From NCBI GenBank assembly GCA_947475545.1, contig CANJLL010000002.1, positions 270,950 to 334,949 on the forward strand: a DNA stretch of 64,000 nt, in the 5' to 3' direction. Below are positions 57,605 to 64,000 of this stretch, piece by piece. The stretch's first letter is position 1; each line of letters starts with the position of its first letter. This DNA is from Chloroflexota bacterium. Lineage in GTDB: Bacteria; Chloroflexota; Limnocylindria; Limnocylindrales; CSP1-4. The notes under the pieces were generated by a model. It was given only the letters and a program-made list of their open reading frames with translations. It was not told the DNA's origin and ran no database searches. The position numbers and the translations under genes are program-made.

Positions 57605-60007
57605 ATGAACTCACACCTGCACGCCGCCCTGTCCTCCTTCGCCCGCGCCGCCCGGCTGGGCTCGGTCGCCGCGCTGACGATGCTGGTCCTCTTCGGCTCG
57701 CTCGCCGCGGCACCGGTCAAGGCCGCGCAGACGATGTCCCCCGCCTGCAACGGGGCGAACCTGCGCACCAGCGCCTCGACCTCCGCCACCATCAAGGCCT
57801 CGCTGTCGGCCAGCGCCACGGTCACCGTCACGGGCACGGTCGCCGGGGCGTCGTGGGGCACCACCTGTCCAGACTGGAAGTCGGGTGCCACCTGGTACAC
57901 GATCAGCGCGGTCAACGGCAGCACCGTCAGCTCGCTGTATGGCGTCGGCGTCCTGTACGCCGCCACCGGCGTGCTGGTGGCGAACGAGAGCGCCCCGGCA
58001 CCCGCCCCGGCACCGGAGACGTCGACCGGGACGGCGGCGTGCGCGACCATCAACCTTCGGTCCGGCACCTCCACCGGCGCCGGGCTCATCGCCACGGCGG
58101 TCCCGGGCGACCAGGTCACGATCGATACGACTCTGGCCGGCAACCCATGGAGCACGGTCTGCCCCACGGCCAAGTCCGGCAGCACCTGGTACCGGATCAC
58201 GGCGGTCAACGGCCAGAGCGTCGCCGCCCGCTTCGGCGTCGCGGCGCTCTACGCGGCGACCGGGGTCATCGACGTCGACGTCGCGCCGGCGCCTGCGCCC
58301 GCGCCGACCCCCACGCCCGCCCCGGTTGCGACCCCCACGCCAACCCCGGCGCCGATCGCCAGCCCCACGCCCACGCCTTCGCCAACCCCCACGCCGACGC
58401 CCTCGCCCACTCCGAGCCCGACGCCGACGCCCGTCGCCAGCCCCACGCCGACGCCGAATCCCACCCCGGCCCCCGTCCCCACGCCCACCCCGGTCCCGGT
58501 GCCCACCCCCGCGCCCGGCAGCCCGTACGTGCCCGCCTGTGATGGCGTCAACATCCGGACCGGCGCGACGACCGGCGCCGGGGTGGCCGTGCGCCTCAGC
58601 CTCGCCAACACCCTGACCGTGACCGGTAGCGTCGCCGGTGGTGCCTGGGCCACCAGCTGCCCCACCGCGAAGTCGGGCACCGCCTGGTATACGGTGAGCG
58701 CCATCAACGGAACGCCTGTCAGCAGCCTGTACGGCGTCGGGGTCCTGTACGCGGCCACCGGCGTCCTGGCTGCGTCCACTGTGGCGTCGCCGCCGCCCCC
58801 GCCCAGCACCATCACGCCGCTGGGCAGCAGCACCACGCTGTACGGCCGCGGCTGGGGCCACGGTGTGGGCCTCTCGCAGTACGGCGCCCTCGGTCGCGCC
58901 AACGCCGGCCAGTCCGCGGGTGAGATCCTCGCCCACTACTACGCGGGCACCACCATCGGGACCGTCGCGGCTGGCACCCAGATCCGCGTGCTGGTCCTGG
59001 ACAACTTTGCCCCCACGGCGGCGACGCCGCTGCTCGTCTATGGGCGCACCGGCGGCTGGACCGTGACCGGCATCGCCGGGACGCTCCCCGCGGATGCCAG
59101 CCTCAGGGTCTATCCGGCCGCCAACGGCAGCACGTCCGCCGGGCGGATGGTCGCGGCCACGTCCGCGGGCGCCACGATCTACGACGGCGCGGCCCCGGCC
59201 GGCATCGTGGTGGCACCGGCCGATGGCACGGCCCAGCTCCAGCTCTGGACCAAGCCCACCAGCTACGACCTCTTCCGCGGCACCCTCACGATCCTGCCGG
59301 CGGCCGCCGACCTGGACGTGGTCAACGCCCTGCCGCTCGAGCAGTATCTGCGTGGCGTCGTCCCGGCCGAGATGTCGTCCGGCTGGGCCACCCAGGCACT
59401 GGCGTCACAGGCCATCGCCTCGCGCTCCTACGCGGCCTACCGGATCCGCGGCGCGGGCACCTTCGACATCTACGACGACACCCGCTCGCAGGTCTACCTG
59501 GGCGTGCGCCGCGAGACCGCCGCGACCGACGCCGTCATCGCCTCGACAGCCAACCAGGTCCTGGTCAGCAACGGGTCCGTCGCCAACGCGCTCTTCCACT
59601 CGAGCGACGGCGGGTGGACCGAGAACAACGAGAACGTCTTCGTGTCCACCGGCGGGTCCATCGTGGCCGGCGCGCTGAGCTACCTGCGCGGATCCTCGGA
59701 CCGCGATGCCGGCAACGCCTCGTTTGACGCGGCCGCACCGCACGCAACGTGGCAGTCGCGGGCGTACAGCATCGCCGAGCTCTCCGCGATCTTCGTCCAG
59801 GACAGCCGGACGGACGTCGGCACCCTGACCGGCCTCGACCTGCACGACCGCGGTGTCTCCGGTCGGCTCATCAGCGTGACCCTGGTCGGCAGTGCGGGCT
59901 CGAAGACGGTGTCCGGTGACGTGTTCGTCGGCGTCTTCAACGGCTGGCGCCCGGCCGGCGACGCGGGCCTGTGGAGCACGCTCCTGGGGCTCGCACCCGT
60001 CCCCTGA
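57605..60007 (+). CDS. Secreted SpoIID/LytB-domain protein with three SH3-like repeats
   Basis: An 800-residue exported protein. The signal segment ([20 protein letters not shown]) is followed by three similar SH3-like repeats near residues 45-120, 140-222 and 307-388; each has NLRTSAS/NIRTGA, CP.WKSG..WYTI..VNG and [13 protein letters not shown] Pro/Thr-rich linker (228-305) lies between repeats two and three. The C-terminal SpoIID domain has [17 protein letters not shown] (near 412), [33 protein letters not shown] (near 577) and VYLGV. SpoIID-family proteins act on peptidoglycan, cutting denuded glycan. It is likely a wall-remodelling enzyme in a cell without classical sporulation genes visible here. 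Confidence 0.9.
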   Translation: MNSHLHAALSSFARAARLGSVAALTMLVLFGSLAAAPVKAAQTMSPACNGANLRTSASTSATIKASLSASATVTVTGTVAGASWGTTCPDWKSGATWYTISAVNGSTVSSLYGVGVLYAATGVLVANESAPAPAPAPETSTGTAACATINLRSGTSTGAGLIATAVPGDQVTIDTTLAGNPWSTVCPTAKSGSTWYRITAVNGQSVAARFGVAALYAATGVIDVDVAPAPAPAPTPTPAPVATPTPTPAPIASPTPTPSPTPTPTPSPTPSPTPTPVASPTPTPNPTPAPVPTPTPVPVPTPAPGSPYVPACDGVNIRTGATTGAGVAVRLSLANTLTVTGSVAGGAWATSCPTAKSGTAWYTVSAINGTPVSSLYGVGVLYAATGVLAASTVASPPPPPSTITPLGSSTTLYGRGWGHGVGLSQYGALGRANAGQSAGEILAHYYAGTTIGTVAAGTQIRVLVLDNFAPTAATPLLVYGRTGGWTVTGIAGTLPADASLRVYPAANGSTSAGRMVAATSAGATIYDGAAPAGIVVAPADGTAQLQLWTKPTSYDLFRGTLTILPAAADLDVVNALPLEQYLRGVVPAEMSSGWATQALASQAIASRSYAAYRIRGAGTFDIYDDTRSQVYLGVRRETAATDAVIASTANQVLVSNGSVANALFHSSDGGWTENNENVFVSTGGSIVAGALSYLRGSSDRDAGNASFDAAAPHATWQSRAYSIAELSAIFVQDSRTDVGTLTGLDLHDRGVSGRLISVTLVGSAGSKTVSGDVFVGVFNGWRPAGDAGLWSTLLGLAPVP

Positions 60008-60032
60008 TCCGCCTCCCTCCGCCTCCCCCCCT

Positions 60033-60074
60033 GGAGTCAGGGCAGTCCGCGGCCCAGCGGACGGCCCTGACTCC
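60033..60074 (+). terminator. Large terminator-like hairpin after SpoIID gene
   Basis: GGAGTCAGGGC (60033-60043) pairs perfectly with GCCCTGACTCC (60064-60074). An inner GTCCGC/GCGGAC pair extends the stem. Confidence 0.7.
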
Positions 60075-60120
60075 ATTCCGCCTCCCGTACCGAACCCGCT
60101 CGGTGAACCAGGTCGGTGAA

Positions 60121-60206
60121 CCCGCGCGCCGAACCCGCGCGCCGAGCCCGCGCGCCGAGCCCGCGCGCCGAGCCCGCGCGCCGAGCCCGCGCGCCGAGCC
60201 CGCGCG
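60121..60206. repeat. 13-bp tandem repeat, six copies
   Basis: CCCGCGCGCCGA(A/G) is repeated six times plus a partial copy between the SpoIID terminator and the DUF302 promoter region. It is non-coding. Confidence 0.85.
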
Positions 60207-60392
60207 TGGTCCCAGTTCGTGACCTTCGGCCCCAGTCCGTCACTTGCGCAAGGACGCAAGCAGCGCCCAAGGTTCGTGTAACGTGAGACCGACGGCTGGC
60301 GATTGCCGCCCGTCCCCCCACCCCGTCGTCCGGGTCCCCGGCCGACCCCATCGCGGGCGCACGACACCGTGATTCCCGCGCGGAGGCAGCTC

Positions 60393-60800
60393 ATGGTGAC
60401 CCTGTCCGCTTTCACGTTCGGCACCCGCCTCGCGGGGACCGTGGCCGAGAACCGCGCGCGGGTCGAGGCCGCGCTCAAGTCCGAGGGCTTCGGCATCCTG
60501 ACGGAAATCGACTTCGCCGCCGCGATGCACGCCAAGCTCGGGGTCGACCGACCCGCCCTCGTGATCCTTGGCGCCTGCAAGCCGCCGCTGGCCAACCGCG
60601 CGGTCTCGGCGAACCCGTCGGTGGCCGCGCTGCTGCCGTGCAACGTCGTCCTTCGTGCGGACGGAGACGCCACCGTGGTCGAGGCCATGGATCCGGCCGC
60701 CGTGCTGGGCCTGATCGATGACCCCGCCGTCCACGACATCGCGTTGGACGCACGGGCCCGCCTGCAGCGCGCCGTCGCCGCGCTGGATGCGGCCTCCTGA
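60393..60800 (+). CDS. DUF302 family protein
   Basis: A 135-residue soluble protein. The DUF302 pattern is clear: VEAALKSEGFGILTEIDFAAAMHAKLG, VILGACKPPLANRAVSANPSVAALLPCNVVLR and AVLGLI (the usual G.C.P..A......p..g.llPc.v). The family is thought to bind a small ligand or metal; its function is unknown. The CGGAGG ribosome site lies 8 nt before the ATG at 60393. OsmC follows 55 bp downstream, so the two are probably cotranscribed. Confidence 0.88.
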   Translation: MVTLSAFTFGTRLAGTVAENRARVEAALKSEGFGILTEIDFAAAMHAKLGVDRPALVILGACKPPLANRAVSANPSVAALLPCNVVLRADGDATVVEAMDPAAVLGLIDDPAVHDIALDARARLQRAVAALDAAS

Positions 60801-60855
60801 CCCACTCGCCCGGCGACGGGCTCCCCACGCGCCACGCCAAGATCGGAGCCAGCCA

Positions 60856-61377
60856 ATGGCCACCAAGACCGCATCCTTGATCCTGACCGGCGGCGATCTC
60901 CGCTTCGAGGCCACGTCCGGCAGCGGCCACACCATCGTCCTGGAAGACCGCCACGGCGACAGCGCGATGCGCCCGGCGGAGTTGATCCCGATCGCCCTCG
61001 CCGGCTGTACCGCCATGGACGTCATCTCGATCCTGCGCAAGAAGCGACAACCCGTGGACCGCTACGAGGTCCGGGCAAGCGGACAGCAGGAGGACGACCA
61101 CCCCAACGCGTTCACGCGGGTCGACGTGGTCCACGTGGTGGAGGGGATCGGGATTAACCCTGATGCCGTCCGCCGGGCGATCGAACTGTCGGCCACCAAG
61201 TACTGCTCGGTGGGCGCCACGCTCTCGAGCGGCGGAGTGGAGATCCACCACGCCTACGTGCTGCGCGACGACACGGGCGAGGGGCCCATGACCGAGGTCG
61301 TGGTGACGGGCCCGCACCAGGCTCCCGCCGCGACGGCCGGCATGGCGGGCCGTCAGCCGAAGGCGGACGCGACCTGA
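60856..61377 (+). CDS. OsmC family peroxiredoxin-like protein
   Basis: A 173-residue protein of the OsmC/Ohr group, which reduces organic hydroperoxides with two redox cysteines. C51 sits in ELIPIALAGCTAMDVISILRKKR (the buried first cysteine) and C117 in LSATKYCSVGATL (the second). The YhfA-like length and the missing Ohr-specific N-terminus suggest the OsmC/YhfA branch. A 25-residue Ala/Gly tail ends it. It is coexpressed with DUF302. Confidence 0.9.
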   Translation: MATKTASLILTGGDLRFEATSGSGHTIVLEDRHGDSAMRPAELIPIALAGCTAMDVISILRKKRQPVDRYEVRASGQQEDDHPNAFTRVDVVHVVEGIGINPDAVRRAIELSATKYCSVGATLSSGGVEIHHAYVLRDDTGEGPMTEVVVTGPHQAPAATAGMAGRQPKADAT

Positions 61378-61404
61378 CGATCCACGACCTGGCCGAGCGC
61401 ACCC

Positions 61405-61462
61405 GGGTTCGCCCGGGTCGGCTCGGGTGCGCTCGGGTTCGCCCGGGTCAACCCGGTTCGGG
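61405..61462. repeat. Hairpin-forming direct repeat
   Basis: GGGTTCGCCCGGGTC occurs twice around CTCGGGTGCG in the region after OsmC. Each copy can fold (ACCCGGG-TTCG-CCCGGGT), so this may terminate the OsmC operon. No T-run is present. Confidence 0.45.
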
Positions 61463-61622
61463 CACCGTCTACTCCTTGCGCGAGACGGGCGGCTGCCCGA
61501 TAGTTGGGCCACCGCTCGCTTGGCGGTTGACCCGCGAGGGGGCGGCCTGACTGCCCGGCGCCCACGGTGTCTCCGGATCGGCTCGCCCTGCCGACCCGGG
61601 ACCAGCGCACAGGAGCCCACCG

Positions 61623-64000
61623 ATGCAGCGGTCCGTTCGCCCCACGTCGCCGACCGAGGCCACCCGCGCCACGTCCGGAGCCCAAACGCGCGGTTGGAGG
61701 CAGCGTGGCCGGCACCGCCTGGCGATGAGCCTGGCGGCGGCCCTGGCGGTGACGCTCCTGGCCATCCAACTACCGGCCCCTGTCGCGATCGAAGCGGCCA
61801 ACGGCCTGGACCTGACCGCGACCTCGACGTTCACGGTCAACCCCGAGGGCGGGCGGCTGGATATCACGGTCCAGGTCCAGATGCGCAACACGCCGCCCAA
61901 CAGCGGCGGCACCCAGTACTACTACAACGCCGCGTTCATCTACCTCGAAAGCGGCGCGACGAACGTCCGGGCAATCGCTGACTCGGGCTCCGCCTCGGCG
62001 TCCCGATCCCAGTCGGGCTCGGGCTACGACCTGTGGAAGATCAGCTTCACCTCGGTGATCTACTACGGATCCAGCCGATCCCTGACCATCACCTACGCCG
62101 TCCCCGGCGGCGCGCCTCGCTCGGACGCGGAGACGCGGGTGGGTGCCGCCTACGCGGACTTCTGCGTGATCTCCAACGGGGTCGACAGCGGCACCGTCCG
62201 CGTCGTGGCGCCGGCCGGGTTCACGTTCACGTTCATCGCAGTGAAGGGGACCTTCACGAGCGTGGCGACGGGCGGCTCGACGACCTGGACCAGCGGCACG
62301 ATCACGGACAACACCAACTTCTGGGCGTGCTTCGCGGGAACCAACCCGGCCGGCTACACGAGCAGCACGCTGGCCAGCCCAAGCGGCCGCCAGATCAGCA
62401 TCCAGGCCTGGCCGGAGGACGCCGGCTGGAAGGACCAGGTGACGGCCGACGTGACGGGCGCGGTCGGCGCGCTCGAGGCCCTGATCGGGCGTGGGCTACC
62501 GGGCTCGGGTCAGGTCGCGGTCCGCGAGGTCACGTCCAACAGCCTGGGCAACTACGCTGGCTCCTTCGACACGGACGCCGGCGTGGCCTACGTCGCCGAG
62601 GACATCCAGCTCGGCGTCGTGGCCCACGAGCTGGCGCACGCGTGGTTCAACGGCTCGCTGTTCGGTTACCCCTGGCTGTCCGAGGGATCGGCCGGATGGG
62701 CAGAGTCCATGATCACGAAGGTCGCCTGCAAGGATCCCGGGGGGCCACCGAGTGGCGTCACCGCCAACCTCAACAGCTGGTCCTTCGCCGGGCCCCGCGC
62801 CACCAAGACCGAGCTGGCCGCCGTGACGTATCAATACGACGCGTCCTGCTTCGTCGTATCGGACCTGGCGCGGGCGGCCGGGACCAGCGGCACCAGGGCG
62901 GCGATCACCGCCCTGCTCGACGGGCTGATCGCCTACCAGAGCAACGGGAGCCAGCTGAAGGCCAGCAGCACCAAGGCCGGCTGGCGCGAATGGCTGGATG
63001 CGATGGACGAGCTGGGGATCGCGCCGGCCGGTGGGGCTGGCCTCACCTACGCGCAGGATCTCCTCAAGCGCTTTGGCGCCGGGACCGCCACCGACCTCCC
63101 GCTGCTGCTCCAGCGGGCTGACGCGCGCAAGGCGTACCACGACCTGGCGCCGATCGTCACCGACTGGGCGCTGCCAGAGGGGCTCCTGCGTGCCATGGCC
63201 GAGTGGCGCTTCACCGATGCGCAGGCACTGATCAGCACGGCGAAGGCCCCCTGGAGCGACGTCGCCGCGGCCGACCATGCGCTGCCCGAAGCCCACGTAC
63301 TGGCCGGTCCCGTCAAGGCGCGCTTCGAGGGTGCGAAGACCGCCGGCGATATGACGGCCGTGGCCGTACAGGCGGCCGACCTGCGGTCGGCCGCGGAGCT
63401 GGTGGCGGCGGCCAAGGCAAAGCTGGCGGCGCCGCGCGACAACGTCACGAAGCTTGGCCTGACCGGCAAGGACCTGGCGGCGCTCCTGGTTGAAGCGATC
63501 AGGGCGGTCGGCGCCGCGGACGCGGAGGCGGCCAGGGTGAAGGCCGCCGCGATCACCACCACGCTGTCCGACGAGGCCGCGGCCGCGGAGACCGTCGTCG
63601 CGGCCAGCGACAAGGTGGACGCCTCGAACGACATCCTGAGCACCATCGGGCTGATCGGGACCGACCTGCCCGCGATGGTCGCGACGGGCGTGGCGGCCGT
63701 TGCCGCCGTGGATCCCTCCGCGGCCACGGCCGCGGCCTCGACGATCGACCGGGTGCTGAGCGATGCGCCCCAGCAGGGCATCATCCGGCTGGCCACCGTG
63801 CTGGTCCTGGTGCTGCTCGTCGCGGTGGCCGTGATGCTCCTCAGGCGCCGTGCCGCGCGGCAGCGGCGGACGACCATGGGCGGACCCTTCGGGGCGGTCG
63901 TCATCATCGACGGCGTTGCGCTGCCGCCCGTCGTCGCCCTGGCCGGGAAGGTTGAGCCGGCGCCCGACGGAACGGGCGACTCGCCGGGCGAAGAGGCCGG
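61623..64000 (+). CDS. Secreted gluzincin-like protein with C-terminal membrane anchor, partial
   Basis: The frame is open from ATG 61623 (AGGAG upstream) to the window edge, at least 792 residues. A signal segment (MSLAAALAVTLLAIQLP, residues 40-60) precedes a large extracytoplasmic region. At residue 335 it has VVAHELAHAW, an HExxH zinc motif, and WLSEGSAGWAES 14 residues on, the M1-aminopeptidase arrangement (HExxH-x18-E) with a shorter spacing. Ala-rich helices (620-700) follow, then a membrane helix (RLATVLVLVLLVAVAVMLL, near 722-742) and an Arg-rich cytoplasmic start. It has no homologue that I recognise beyond the metal site. The end lies outside the window. Confidence 0.75.
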   Translation, partial: MQRSVRPTSPTEATRATSGAQTRGWRQRGRHRLAMSLAAALAVTLLAIQLPAPVAIEAANGLDLTATSTFTVNPEGGRLDITVQVQMRNTPPNSGGTQYYYNAAFIYLESGATNVRAIADSGSASASRSQSGSGYDLWKISFTSVIYYGSSRSLTITYAVPGGAPRSDAETRVGAAYADFCVISNGVDSGTVRVVAPAGFTFTFIAVKGTFTSVATGGSTTWTSGTITDNTNFWACFAGTNPAGYTSSTLASPSGRQISIQAWPEDAGWKDQVTADVTGAVGALEALIGRGLPGSGQVAVREVTSNSLGNYAGSFDTDAGVAYVAEDIQLGVVAHELAHAWFNGSLFGYPWLSEGSAGWAESMITKVACKDPGGPPSGVTANLNSWSFAGPRATKTELAAVTYQYDASCFVVSDLARAAGTSGTRAAITALLDGLIAYQSNGSQLKASSTKAGWREWLDAMDELGIAPAGGAGLTYAQDLLKRFGAGTATDLPLLLQRADARKAYHDLAPIVTDWALPEGLLRAMAEWRFTDAQALISTAKAPWSDVAAADHALPEAHVLAGPVKARFEGAKTAGDMTAVAVQAADLRSAAELVAAAKAKLAAPRDNVTKLGLTGKDLAALLVEAIRAVGAADAEAARVKAAAITTTLSDEAAAAETVVAASDKVDASNDILSTIGLIGTDLPAMVATGVAAVAAVDPSAATAAASTIDRVLSDAPQQGIIRLATVLVLVLLVAVAVMLLRRRAARQRRTTMGGPFGAVVIIDGVALPPVVALAGKVEPAPDGTGDSPGEEA

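Overview
The window is very GC-rich (about 70 % by eye) and gene-dense on both strands. It has no rRNA, no recognisable insertion sequence and no CRISPR array. Many genes have a TAnnnT-like -10 box only 6-8 bp upstream of the start codon, which points to leaderless transcription. That habit, the base composition and the gene content (treble-clef zinc-ribbon protein, selenocysteine formate dehydrogenase, leaderless B12-dependent metH) suggest a Chloroflexota or actinobacterial-type soil or freshwater bacterium, probably an environmental assembly. The sequence alone does not settle the phylum.

Layout. 0.2-9.5 kb: an MFS exporter, small membrane proteins, an EamA permease, a YhaO/YhaN-like nuclease/ATPase pair, a zinc-ribbon protein, a peptidase-S51-like protein without its serine, and an RDD protein. 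9.5-18.2 kb: a selenium/molybdenum block with mobA, selB, selA and tRNA-Sec(UCA) on the minus strand, then selD and, after an NlpC/P60 gene, a formate dehydrogenase catalytic gene with an in-frame UGA (Sec88) and a SECIS hairpin on the plus strand. 18.3-21.4 kb: a frameshifted membrane gene, a Phd/PIN toxin-antitoxin pair and a DUF262 gene. 21.4-27.7 kb: the rest of the formate dehydrogenase, namely a NuoE-NuoF fusion, a second NuoF-like protein with a small ferredoxin, a divergent phosphoesterase, and the iron-sulfur N-terminal part of FdhA on a separate gene behind a 15-codon leader ORF. 27.8-33.2 kb: gamma-glutamyltransferase, a YtcJ-type amidohydrolase and a DHA2 exporter. 33.3-38.5 kb: a frameshifted RlpA-like gene divergent from metH, then a tyrosine phosphatase. 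38.5-46.1 kb: small and hypothetical genes, a DUF2185 protein, an isoprenylcysteine-methyltransferase-like protein, fumarase, a DEAD-box helicase and DUF1810. 46.1-53.2 kb: a MacB-type ABC system, a membrane protein, a frameshifted PEGA/glutaredoxin-like gene and a hydrolase. 53.3-57.4 kb: a GT87-like glycosyltransferase and a cysteine block (cysK, DUF4395, a 30-aa leader peptide with ECCSC, cysE). 57.6-64 kb: a SpoIID protein, DUF302, OsmC and a partial secreted zinc-peptidase-like membrane protein.

How it fits together. MobA (Mo-bis-MGD), SelA/SelB/SelD/tRNA-Sec and the split FdhA plus NuoEF would together make a selenocysteine molybdenum formate dehydrogenase that passes electrons to NAD. 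The most notable observations are that FdhA is cut cleanly after its [4Fe-4S] subdomain into two genes 8 kb apart in inverted order, that the cysteine operon carries a probable cysteine-sensing leader peptide, and that promoters are repeatedly leaderless. Three genes are broken by single-base shifts, mostly an apparently missing base, so sequencing error should be excluded before calling them pseudogenes.
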